Source: Tuctoria greenei
Taxonomy: Eukaryota; Streptophyta; Magnoliopsida; Poales; Poaceae
Direction: 5' to 3'
Assembly (NCBI GenBank): GCA_036927565.1
Contig: JAYESD010000011.1
Coordinates: forward strand, 98,121,178-98,185,177
DNA length: 64,000 bases
The position numbers and the translations under genes are program-made. The notes below the pieces were generated by a model that had not been told where the DNA came from, searched no databases, and saw only the letters and a program-made list of their open reading frames with translations. Positions 9,533 to 19,600 of the stretch are shown piece by piece. Position 1 is the first letter of the stretch. Each line of letters opens with the position of its first letter.

Positions 9533-12472
9533 TGTAACACCGTCATTTTATTCATCATGCATTGCATTCATTCTTATATATGTCTAACATGATACAACAC
9601 AAAAAGGAATGAAATTAAAATGAATGAGGACCAAAACTGCAATAAAAAACCTGGCTTAGTACGGACTTGTCCGGATTGCACCTCGGACTAGTCCGATTTA
9701 GCTATTGTTGTCCCTCAGACTTTTCCGCTAATTGCTACAGATTACTATCGAAATTGTTTCTAATGTTCTCCGTACTTGTCCGTTAATTTTTACGGACCAA
9801 TCCAATTTTGTTTCTGTTCCCGTCTGGACTTGTCCGTTTTGTATACGGACTAGTCCTATGATCACTGCTGAAATTCCCAAAAACTTGGTCTGGATTTGAT
9901 ACTGGACAAACCGCAGACTTGTCCGGCTCAGCATCGGACTAGTCCAATTGACTTTCTGATCTAGAACGGACTTGTCCGGCATTTCACAGGACTTATCCGT
10001 TGAACTTTCTGTACCCGATCGGACTTGTTTGGCCTCACTACGGATTAGTCTGGTATGTAGGTTTCCGACTCGGATTCTATTTCCCCCCCACGATGATTTA
10101 TTGGGTAATTGCCTTAATTGGGACCAAGAATGTTGTGCCCCTCCTCTGAGGAGCCCAAGTGGGACCCCACCAAGGCCTCTATTTGTTCCCATCGCCTTAT
10201 ACTTGGATTCCACCCTAACCCTACACCTCTCCTCTATATAAACACCCCACTGCCCACCTTTCATCTTTTGCCCACGATGGAAAACCCTTAGCCCTGTCAA
10301 GCTGTGAGCCACCATCAAGAGGAGTTCACCAGAAGGGAGAACGGGGAGGAAGAGGAGGAGAAGAAGGATCAAACGAGATCGTCATCCCTACTGTGATCTT
10401 CTTCACCAATTCTTCGATGTTGACGTTCTTCTTCGCCAATTCTTCGTCTTCATCAATCTAGACGTCGAGTTCTCGCATTTCACCTATTCTTCGAATAGAA
10501 AACCCTTGAATCCATGGTAAATACCTTAGATGCATCTTTCCTACGTCAGTTTTGGTCCCATACTTAATTCAACCATGCTCTAGTTAGAAATCTGCAAAAC
10601 CCTAGTCTTAGCGGACTTGTCCGATCCACTGCAAACTAGTCCATTGAACTTTCTGGTCCAGAGCGAACATGTGCGTTACATGGTGCGGACTAGTCCCGTC
10701 TTTCAATTATGGAATTCCTGGAACTTCTCTAACTTCCTCCGTAATGATTCGAAACTTGTTCTAATGTGTAAAACTTAGTTGTAACTAGATTGTAAGCAAC
10801 AATAGCAACCTAATAACATGTATTACATCATAATTGAATCACTCATGCATGTCATGGCATATTGAGCACTATATGAGCATTTATTGAATCTAATGTTTGA
10901 TTCACATGATTGTCGCGTGGAATAGAAGGTAACGCTCTAGAGGGTGCTTACGAGGACCTTCAACACTAGAACTTCGAAGCTATTGATCCAAATCAGCCGC
11001 AAAAGCAAGGTAAGTGTCCTTGACCATTTTGATCCTGTTTTGAAATGTTTTGTTTGCAAAACTGCATACTCGTGTCAAACTGATGCGAAACCCATGATAG
11101 GTGTTTACTAGACTTGGCTGACCATCCTTGTTGCTTGGGTTATATTATTGAGAATCGGGAAGGGTATTTTACCTTATTGCTCTGCTTTAACTGAATTGGG
11201 ATTGGAAACAACCAAAAAGCTTAATTATGAATTAATGAACTTACAGATGATGAGAATTGATGAATATGACTATTTAGTAACATGGGACTTGGGCGATCTA
11301 AGCAAACATGGTTTGTGGACTTGATTGGATCATATGGTGGTTTTGCCTGCCTTAGATCTAAGGACCAGTTTATGCAAGAATAAACCAGGACAATAGTGCG
11401 ACCACAAGACCAAGTATGGTGCGGCTTAGCTGATTATTAGGTGTATTGCCAGCATTGTTCAAATCATTTGTAAGGCTTGGGGAATGAGAGTCAGTTTGAT
11501 TTGCATTAGTGGTGGGACTGCCCCGGGATCCGAAAGGCACAAGAGGGGGCCCTTGGATGGATGTTCTCAGATGTGAGACATCATCTCCGGTGAAACCTTA
11601 GTGGGTCTAAACATGTTGGTAGTCCCTTTGTAAAGGCAATTTTGTGATCTCTTGGCCACACACTGTTGGGAGTATGTAATGTGGCCGATGGGTCACGGGC
11701 ATGATGGAGGTTATTTAGTCACTGAAAGGTGACGAAATCATGAACATATGGGTAAAGTGGTACAACCTCTGCAAAGTGTTAAAAACTATATACAGTTGTG
11801 CTCCCAGTTATGAGCACCTAGACAACTTCCATGATTAGAGTTGGACTCAGGATTTGGGATGGTTTTGGATATGGTTATAGTTTGGGTTATGACAATTCAA
11901 CATGTCTGGTAATGAAGGTGAGAAGTTGGCTATGGATGGTTATTAAATTGATGGATGAGGTATGATGGTAATTGAGAATGTTGGATACTTGTTATAATAA
12001 TTACTTGGGTTATGATGGGATTAAATTCACGTAGACATTTCAGGATGCTTTTTACATGTTTTGAATGTATTTTTCTGCAAATAGCCATTTATTATCATCC
12101 TTGTTCAAGCTACATGTCATACTTTCCCACACTTGCTGAGTACGACATGTGTTCACCCTTGCTATTCCCCCGCTAAAACAGTTACAGGTGATGCTCGGGA
12201 CTACCATGAGAATCATGTGGAGTACTACGTCGTGTGCTATCATCAACTGTCTGTGGAGTGGTATCGTGCAATTTAGTTTAGTTTATTTTCCACTGCAATA
12301 ATTAGAGACTTGTAATTTGAGAACCATTGTACTATTGTAATAGAAACTTATTTACTATACGCGATGTGGTGTATTTTTGCATATCATTTGTGATGCACTC
12401 GCGTATCTGTGATGAACATCTTGGGCACACATATGCGTCACACTTGGTTCATTTTTGGAATCAGGTGTCACA
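9533..12472 (+). repeat. 3' LTR of element C
   Basis: The 2940-bp LTR starts tgtaacaccgtcatt and ends caggtgtcaca, so both TG and CA are present. It holds a palindrome cluster at 9660-10060 and more at 10610-10690, a TATA box at 10235, and the conserved block around 12100-12160 (catgtcatactttcccacacttgctgagta) that also occurs in D and H. No genes are seen inside. The next five bases, atttg, are the expected target duplication, with the left copy out of view. Confidence 0.85.
9660..10060 (+). repeat. Palindrome cluster (GGACTAGTCC / GGACTTGTCC type) in C's 3' LTR
   Basis: About a dozen perfect or near-perfect copies lie in 400 bp, including the exact palindrome cggactagtccg at 9684-9695. Copies with an ACTAGT centre alternate loosely with copies with an ACTTGT centre. 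The same words appear in C's 5' LTR at 3700-4000 and 4500-4550, in D's LTRs, and in the unrelated copia element I. Confidence 0.85.
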
Positions 12473-13332
12473 ATTTGGCTCCTACTGGAAGCTGAAATTC
12501 TTCCACGAAAGGCAATGGTGTTGCCTAGCAGACACTTTTTTAGGTACGCCTTGAATCATCTTGTAGTTGGGCACTTGCGTCCTCATTGTCCCTCCCATGA
12601 AATGGGTTAGCCAACACTACCCTTTTTCACATAAAAGGAGAAAACAAATAAGGGTAATCCTGTCTAATAACTATTAGTACCTATAGCTTAATCACAAGTG
12701 ATAGCTATCCTTCACTTCCTTTTGCCTTCCCCGGCAACGGCGCCAGAAATGCTTGTTGACGGTTCTTCTCTAGTAAGATATGAGGTCTGCAAGCGCACGA
12801 AAGATACCGTTATAGCATTTCGCCCATGAGTATTCCAAAGGTTATCGTATTTATCCCAAAGTAAGGCAGTGGAGTAAAGTAAACTCTACTCTTATGATCA
12901 AGCTATGAGATACTAATCAAATATCAAGGCAGGGGTATGTTAATAATATGGGTAGTGTGACACACACCTAAGCAATCTATTCTAGAGGGTAGATGGGTCC
13001 TAATGGAGATTAGACTAAGAGTTGGTGAGTTACTCCTGCAATGCTTCTAATATACATATTCATAGCCTAGGTTAGATACTAATGAGCATGTCAATGGTGA
13101 ATCCTTATACTAAGTTGTTCAACACATCGTGCACGGGCTTACCCCTAGCAATACTAGGGCGACTCCAACCAAGGGCATGTAGCATAGACAAACGTGGAGG
13201 ATTACAAAGGACATGTAGGGTTGTCACCGCCTACTTCCTAACTCTTCCATCCATAGGTCTACGAGACATCCAACGCTACTTAACAAACCTAGCACCATGC
13301 TAGCATATTAAGTAAATACATTAAGAGCCTAA
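12473..13332 (-). mobile_element. Fragment of a tRNA-Asp-primed Ty3/gypsy element (Athila-like)
   Basis: On the minus strand an LTR end (caacaagca) is followed by a primer-binding site and about 250 bp of internal leader. The LTR part, 12750-13332, is cut by the insertion of CACTA element G. The leader part, 12473-12727, is cut by element C. No coding sequence is visible. A tRNA-Asp site is typical of Athila and some other plant gypsy lineages, so the exact lineage is uncertain. Confidence 0.65.
12728..12745 (-). other. Primer-binding site complementary to tRNA-Asp
   Basis: The reverse complement reads TGGCGCCGTTGCCGGGGA, which pairs with the 3' end of plant tRNA-Asp including its CCA. It lies four bases inside the LTR end, the usual spacing. 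Confidence 0.85.
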
Positions 13333-14104
13333 CACTACAAGCATTCCGCCCTGTTGCAATGATTGTGCTGCAACGAATACTAAATCCTTGTAGTAAGCTT
13401 GGTCTTTTGCCATGATCACTAGTTCATGGTATTAGGATCTATTGCCATGGAACATAATCATTGCATTAGGATTTGTTGCCATGATTCACTAGTTTGTGCA
13501 ATTAGGATATATCGCCACGGAACACAATCATTGCATTAAGATCTTTTGCCATGATTCACTAGTTTTTGGTGTTATGATCTATCGCCACGGAACCCAATCG
13601 TTGCATTAGGAACTTTTGCCACGATCCACCAGTTCGTGGCGTTAGGATCTATTGCCACGGAACACAATCGTTGCATTAGGATGTGTTGCAACAATCCACA
13701 AGTTTGTGGCGTTAGGATCTATTACCACGGAACACAATTGTTGCATCAGGAACTTTTGCCATGATTCACCGGTTCGTGGTGTTAGGATCTATCACCATGA
13801 AACACAATCAATGCATTAGGAACTTTTGACATGATTCACCAGTTCGTGGCGTTAGGATCTATCGCTACGGAACGCAATTTTTGAATTAGGATCCATTGCT
13901 ACGATTCACAAAAATGGTGTTAGGATCTATCGCCATAGAACACAATCGTTGCATTAGGATCTGTTGCCACGATTCACCAGTTCGTGTCATTAAGATATAT
14001 CGCCATGGAACAGAATTGTTGCATTAGGAACTTGTGCCAGATCTATCGCCACGGAACACAATCATTGCAATTAGGAACTTTTGCCACGATTCATCAGTTC
14101 GTGG
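13333..14104. mobile_element. CACTA element G, left arm with subterminal repeats
   Basis: The terminus CACTACAAGC starts at 13333 after taa, the likely 3-bp target duplication. About 65 bp of unique sequence leads into an array of 70-bp repeats that runs to 14104, where element D was inserted. The array continues after D at 42804 and leads to transposase-related coding sequence at 44300-45000. This is the expected order for a CACTA (En/Spm) arm: short terminal repeat, subterminal repeats, then gene. The far terminus is not in the window. Confidence 0.7.
13400..14104. repeat. 70-bp tandem repeat array, left part
   Basis: The word ttaggatct recurs at 13432, 13642, 13712, 13782 and 13852, a strict 70-bp period with slightly decayed copies between and after (13502, 13572, 13920, 13990). 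Each unit carries ctatcgccacggaacacaat, then gttgcattaggaac, ttttgccacgatt and caccagttcgtgg. About ten copies are present. It is interpreted as subterminal repeats of CACTA element G. Confidence 0.9.
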
Positions 14105-14741
14105 TGTGACACCCGGTTCCGAAAATGAACCAAGTGAACGCATATGTGTGCCCAGGATGTTCAACACACATACACGAGTGCAATCACAAAAGGATATACA
14201 AAAAATTACCACAAAACAAGATTTATTAAAAAAATTTATTACACAACGAATAACATCCTCGGATACAAGATCAAATGAATATTAATGACAAGCTCAACTA
14301 ATGCAGCGGAAATAAATAAATATGCAACTATGCATCAAAGCAAAAGGTATAGCGCAGCTCCATGCAACACCACAGGCAAAGCTGACGGCAGACACGGCCT
14401 AGAACTCCGCGTTATTAACGTAATACTCTCAATCCTGACCTGCAACTGTTGGTGGGGGGATTTCAAGAGTGATTACATGTCATACTCAGCAAGTGTGGGA
14501 AAGTATGACATGTAGCTGGTACAAATAACGAAATGTAATAAAGGCTAAGTGCTAAAAAGTACAGTAAAACATTTGAAAAGCAATATATTACATGTACGTG
14601 AAGTAATCCCATCATAAACCATGAGTAATGACATAGTACCAGTCCATATCTATCATCTATATACCAATATCCATATTCAATACCTGAATTATCATAACCA
14701 GCCATATTCATAACCCTACCACAACCATCCCAAAACCATCC
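14105..14741 (-). repeat. 3' LTR of element D, end portion
   Basis: Starts tgtgacacccggttcc. It aligns with 34774-35101 of D's other LTR and with the starts of H's LTRs at 45186 and 63435. It ends where element B was inserted; the LTR continues at 27748 after B and its duplicated catcc. No gene is seen. Confidence 0.9.
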
Positions 14742-15598
14742 TGTCGGTGGTTTGGAACCGGCAGATCTCCCTACACTGCTAAGGTGATAGGGGAGTTTGA
14801 TGTTCAGTATGGGCGCGCAGAGATTCAAGAAGGTGAGTATGAATTGACACAGGAGACACAAGAATTTACGTGGTTCAGGCCGCCTGAGCGTAATACCCTA
14901 CTCCACGGGTGTGTTGGTGTTGTATTAGCAGTATGAGCTTGTGATGAGCGTATGAGGCACGTGTATGTGTGTGTTCAGCCCCTGAACGTGTCGTCGGCTT
15001 GTCCTTTTATAGTTCAAGGGCAGGCCATTACAAGTTAGCCTGGCCCGACATGTGGCCCCGGTGGTTACTAGTATTGACACTTATTTAACACATTTAATCG
15101 CTCTTAATGACCCTGTAACGGGCTTTGACAACACCGTTATTGGCGTTAGAATCGTCCGTTTAAGTGTCATTAATATGATATTAATGACACTTAATCGAGT
15201 CTTGAAGTCCTTGGCTCTCCTTTGAAGATCCGAAGCCGTTGTAGGGTCTTCCGGATGTTAGGAGCTGAAGATCCGACGATTGGACACGTGGCAGCTCCGG
15301 AGCTTGCTGTGGAAAACAGATAGCTCCGGGGCTACCTGACACGTGTCAGGTCCGGAGCTTCTCTTGGTCTGGGGTTAAGTCCGGAGGTGCTTTTTCGGTA
15401 CATGGCCCAGAGCTTCCCCCTTATAGGCGGTAGCTCCGGTTTGGTAGTACACGTGGCGACCCAGGGATTAACCATGTTGGAGAAGCGGGTCCGGTTATGT
15501 CTGACATGTGGGCCTCCGAGGGTCTTCAAACCAAGTAGATGACTTTCCTTTGAGATCTTTGTAACCTCAAGGGGTGTACGGTTTCTAGGGTACCGACA
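14742..15598 (-). repeat. 3' LTR of element B
   Basis: Starts tgtcggtggt and ends gtaccgaca on the plus strand. On the element's strand it has a TATA box (rc of 15003-15011) and, upstream of that, CACGTG motifs at about 15282, 15341 and 15450 with repeated agctccgg words (for example cagctccggagctt at 15293-15306). The sequence just right of it, reading ggtccagggggccac toward the LTR on the minus strand, is the likely polypurine tract. Confidence 0.95.
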
Positions 15599-16130
15599 GT
15601 GGCCCCCTGGACCTACCTCCGGGGAAGATCACTGGGGTGAAGTCATTCCGCCGGAGGTGGGTCCATCCTCGCGACTCTTGAACTGAGTCTTCATGGGTCT
15701 TTGAAGGTGCCGTTGGCAGGGATTTATAGTTAGATCCCGCCGCGTGGCGCACCTCGTGCGGCAGATGAGATCTTTGACGTGCGGATCTCACGCAATTGAA
15801 GGTCGCCGGTTCCCGATACGAAAATCGTATCGGTTCCGTGCACCTTGTCAGGCCGCCGCCTTTGGGTTTCCCGCCTCATGATGACAACTGTTCGCCTGGG
15901 TAAGAGCCTCGGCTTGATCGTCGGGGTGGTCCCGGGCACTCTTGTCATCGGCAGGGTGAAATTTTTGAATGGTATCTTAAATTTCCTTGCGGTTTCCATC
16001 CAAGCGTTGCGAGGGCTTACTTAAGAAGGGAAGTGCGCACCGTCGGGAGTTCTTTACGCCTCTCATCTGATCTTGCGCTCAAACTCCCAACTCGTGCTTC
16101 GCTCTTCTTCTCTTGCCTAGCCGTGCCACG
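15599..16130 (+). other. Leader region of the antisense gene in element B
   Basis: No ORF is supported. The region lies between the 3' LTR and the start codon of the plus-strand gene and is partly conserved with 2280-2818 of element A. A TTTATAG box at 15721-15727 could serve as a TATA element for the plus-strand gene; this is inference. Confidence 0.45.
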
Positions 16131-19100
16131 ATGGAGTTGGGTCTCCGCGAGAGTCGTTTGAAGACCGACGGCAATTTGAAGAAGGTCCGGGCCCTCATGG
16201 GGTGGTCCTCGGACCTCTTCAACCGCTCAGTCCGTGCCGGCGGAGAGCTCCCCTTCGAGAAGGAGCACGCCGGCGAAATGGTGTACTTTTCCTCGTATGC
16301 CATGGTGGGGTTGATCCCGCCTTTTTCTTCCTTTTTCTTGATGCTGCTAGACTTCTATGGTCTGCAGTTATACCACCTTGGCCCTCACTCCATCCTCCTT
16401 GTGTATATCTTCGTTCACTTATGTGAGATGTGGGTGGGCATCCCCCCTGCATTGAACTCTTCCGGACCTTCTTCACCGTCCACACCACCGGTCGGAGCAA
16501 TGAGTACCTTGGCTTCTACTACTTCGTGAAGTGCAAGAAGTGTCCATTCAAGTACCTTCGGTCGTTTCCTTCTGGGAAGTAGGATGACTGGAAAAAAGAC
16601 TGGATAGTCGTCAGGGTGGAGGAGCACGAGAGGCTGGAGCTGCCCGATAGTCTGCCCGGCATCGACACGACGATCTGGAGTGAAGCTCCGGTGCTGGCGG
16701 AAGCTTTCAACCCTGCTTTGGCCAGGATCCGCCAATGCGTGGAGGGAGGATTGACTCCTCAGGCGGTATTTTGCAATTTCCTGGTCAACAGGTGGGCGCG
16801 CTGAAGAGGAGGGAGAAGCTCGCTTGGGCCCTCAATAGCGTGATGGACGATGACCGGGTTGAGATCGGGTTGAAGTCCAACATGGTGGGGAAAACCTTGG
16901 AGTTCCACCTCAAGAAATTCCAGCACGGCATCGATGTCGACGGTGATGACTTGACTCCCCCGTCGGCCTTCCTCCCTTTGAACGTGGAAGTGAAGTTCAG
17001 CAGGGAGCTCCGGCGAAAGATGCCTGTACTTGATGACCTTGGTGTCGTAGAGAGAAGATCAACCACCCTGGTGGCGATCCCCGGAATGCCTGAAGATGGC
17101 TCTGTTCCTGCCCCAAAGCCGAGGGTTGAGGTCGTCAGCAAAAACAAGGAGCTGGCGGACGAACCCGAGAGCCGGAAGAGGAAGCTACAGCATGCTGACG
17201 GAAGGTCTGTCAGGCCTGCTACTTCCGCCTCGGCTCCTTCTCCCCGAAGGTGAAGGTTTTCTACAACCGCGACGGTTGTCCCCATAATGGGGTCTTCCCG
17301 CAACGAGACCGTTCCTGCAGTGGGGTCCTCCCGGAGCGCATATGTTCCTGCAGTAGGATCCTCCCGGGGCGTTAGCTCCGGGCGCGCGACTCCGGCACCT
17401 GGGCCGGTGGAGGCCTCCAGGTCCGGGGGTTCCTCCCGATCGATGAGAGCCTCGACCCGGGAAACGCCCGTGGCCGCGACAAGTTCCGGGGGGCCTTCCG
17501 GAGCTTCTACGCCGACTATGGCCAGCCCAAAATGCCCGGGAAAAAGGTTCCGCGCAAGCTGGTGCGGAAGCCTCCCAAGGTAATTTTTAACCTCTACCTT
17601 GGACAATTATTTTAATTGTAGCAACTGTTTGTTAATTTTCTTCGTTCATCATCTGCAGCGTCCCCAAGAAAGGGAGTGAGGCTCCACCCTCAGCCATAGT
17701 CTCACAGACCGTGAGGGTAGGAGCTTCTGCTCCTGTCCCGGTGCCGCCCCAAGTGGTGGCTGAAGCTACGACAGCTCTGGCGCCGGCTGTCGTGGTCATG
17801 GACCTCGACTCATCCCCAGAAGTTCCCGTGGTAGCGCTGGACCACAGGAGAGAAGATGCGCCAGCGGCACCTGTCTCAGAGGTTGAAGCTCCGGGTCCTA
17901 GTGCTGCAATGATGGAAGCTCCGGCTGTTGAGCCGGAGGAAGTAGTAATCCCGGCCTCTGGGCCGGAAAGTATCGAAGCACCGGTGGTTGAGCCGGAGGT
18001 GGCTGAAGCCCCGGCATGCGAGCCGGAAACGGAGGTAGTTCTAGCAGTTGGGCCGGCTACCTCTGAAGCACCAGCTGCTGAGCCGGTCATTGTTGGAGCT
18101 CCGGTCAAAGGGCCGGTCGAAGTTGAAGATCTTCCGGCTCCTGAGCCGGTGGTTGAAGAGGTGACGGAGCTTGCGCCTCCCTCGGAAGAGGTGCCCAGAC
18201 CGGAGCCAGTAGTGGCTCCTGCTCCGGAAGCGACGACGTCGGAGGTACCTGCGGCCGAGCCGGAGTGCCCAAGCGAAGTTGCTGGCCCCCTGCCCGAGGA
18301 GGTGAACGAAGACTTTGCAGCGGGGCCTTCTTCGATGGCGACTGAGGCCATCCCGGAGGACGGTCCTAGTGCCTTGGAAACTCAGGGGTTCACTCTTGTG
18401 GAGTGGGACCCAATTTTTTTATCTGAAGACCCGCTGGAACCAGCAGAGGAGACCCCAGCAGGTCCGGAACCCATCCCGTTGTCGCTTTCTATTGAAAACG
18501 CATTTTCCAGTCTGCGTCAAGTCCAACTGGCCTTCTTCCATGACAGCAAGGCTCTTGAAGAGGAGCGCCAAACCCTTAGGCGGTGGCATAATTGGCTCTA
18601 CTTCGAGACCAAGCTGGCATAGTCGAGGCTAGCGGATGACAAGGAGTAGATCAAACGGGAGAAGATCCGCTTGGAGTACTGGGGCAAGTTGCTGGATGAC
18701 AGGGAGAGTATGACTCGGGCCCTCGACGCTCAATACTGGGAGATCTACGATCAGGCCAAAGCTGCCAATAACGCGGCCGATGCACGCCACGAACATCTTG
18801 AGGCCATTAACACCGCACTCATCAAGCGCCGAGAGGCACTTGAAGAGAGGGAGAGATGGCTCGAGGATGAAGAGCAGAAACTCCTTGAGCTGCGGGATGA
18901 TGTCCTGAGGAGGGAAGAGGAGCTCGCCGAGAAAGTAGCTTTGGCTGACAAGGGCCTCGAGGAGCGCACCAAGAAATTGGAAGAGCGCTGCCAAGAGGAA
19001 GAGGAGAAGACCTGGGTGCGAGGGCAGGAACTCTACGAACAAGAGTGTGCACTTGCTGCCCGTGAGAAGAAAGTGAGGGGTAGGGAGAAGGACCTGGTTG

Positions 19101-19600
19101 ACCGCCGGAACAAGATCCACCTCCGGGAGGAGGAGCTCGGAAAACTCGAAAGGCGGGTTGCTGAAAAGATTCAGCAAAACGCCAAAGAAGTTGAGCGCCT
19201 CGCCCGTGAGAATTCCGAACTGACGGCGGCCAGGAGATCCCTGGAAGAGATGAAGGGCTTGAGGACTGCGGACTCCCTACAGATTTGGGAGTTCCTGGGC
19301 AAGGCCAACGACGCGCTGACACCGATGGGTTTCAGCCCCGTGCGTCCGGATGATCCGGAGCTGGAGCCGGACCTAGCGCTGCAGGCGTTGAGCGCAGCAG
19401 GTAGCAAGCTCTCCAAGGTGGGTGATGTCATCGCGGACCAACTGGAGGTTGAGGGGCAATCCCTGGTGAAGAACGTCGCAGAGTATGTGCTGACATGCTA
19501 CACCAGCCGGAACTCCCAATTCCCTCTGGACCCGGTGCTTGAAGGCCCCGTCGAAGGAGAAGGTGAAGCTACCCAAGCCAGCGTATCGGAGGTTGCCTAG
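16131..19600 (+). pseudogene. Antisense extra gene of Tat element B (putative gypsy-type transposon protein), spliced, with nonsense and frameshift mutations
   Basis: Start is ATG at 16131 (MELGLRESR). Domains in order: a conserved N-terminal domain of about 230 residues (FYGLQLYHLGPHSILLVY, CEMWVGIPP); a basic segment SRKRKLQH near 17170; a Ser/Gly-rich stretch; then, after the intron at 17580-17658, about 300 residues of Pro/Glu/Ala repeats of EAPAVEPE type; and a long coiled coil at 18670-19270 rich in Glu/Arg/Lys; then a short tail ending at TAG 19598. Exon 2 is one frame from 17659 to 19600 apart from two CAG-to-TAG stops at 18620 and 18647. Exon 1 has one-base frameshifts in a C run near 16442 and near 16790, plus stops near 16580 and 17252. 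It is encoded opposite to gag-pol. Its function is unknown; the shape suggests a structural or DNA- or chromatin-associated protein, which is inference. Confidence 0.8.
17580..17658 (+). other. Candidate GT-AG intron in the antisense gene of element B
   Basis: Donor AAG|GTAATT, acceptor CATCTGCAG|C after a pyrimidine-rich run; 79 nt, A/T-rich against GC-rich exons, as plant introns are. Removing it joins the frame starting 17287 to the frame of 17711-19600 through one split serine codon (AG|C). Element A has the same intron in the same phase. Confidence 0.75.

Larger units (their letters stand above)
3691..12472 (+). mobile_element. Element C: degraded Ty3/gypsy chromovirus (Tekay/Del type)
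   Basis: Order of parts is 5' LTR remnant, end of gag with zinc knuckle, protease, reverse transcriptase, RNase H, integrase, chromodomain remnant, polypurine tract and 3' LTR. The left end of the 5' LTR is missing from the window because element A inserted into it. The 5' LTR ends at 5996 and is followed directly by the gag zinc knuckle, so the primer-binding site and most of gag are deleted. Many stops and frameshifts make it the oldest-looking chromovirus of the three here (C, D, H). Family assignment rests on protein motifs and close similarity to D and H. Confidence 0.85.

Noticed and set aside
13400..14104. Regular repeats with constant spacing, as in a CRISPR array
   Set aside because: The whole 70-bp unit is repeated with no unique spacers, and the DNA is plant nuclear sequence.
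17632..18351. Long minus-strand ORF rich in Ser, Thr, Ala and Gly opposite the antisense gene of element B
   Set aside because: It is the mirror of the Pro/Glu/Ala repeats in the real frame. The plus frame continues across an intron and into a coiled coil, while this one has no motif.
18751..19322. Several minus-strand ORFs rich in Ser and Leu
   Set aside because: Shadows of the coiled-coil coding frame on the plus strand.
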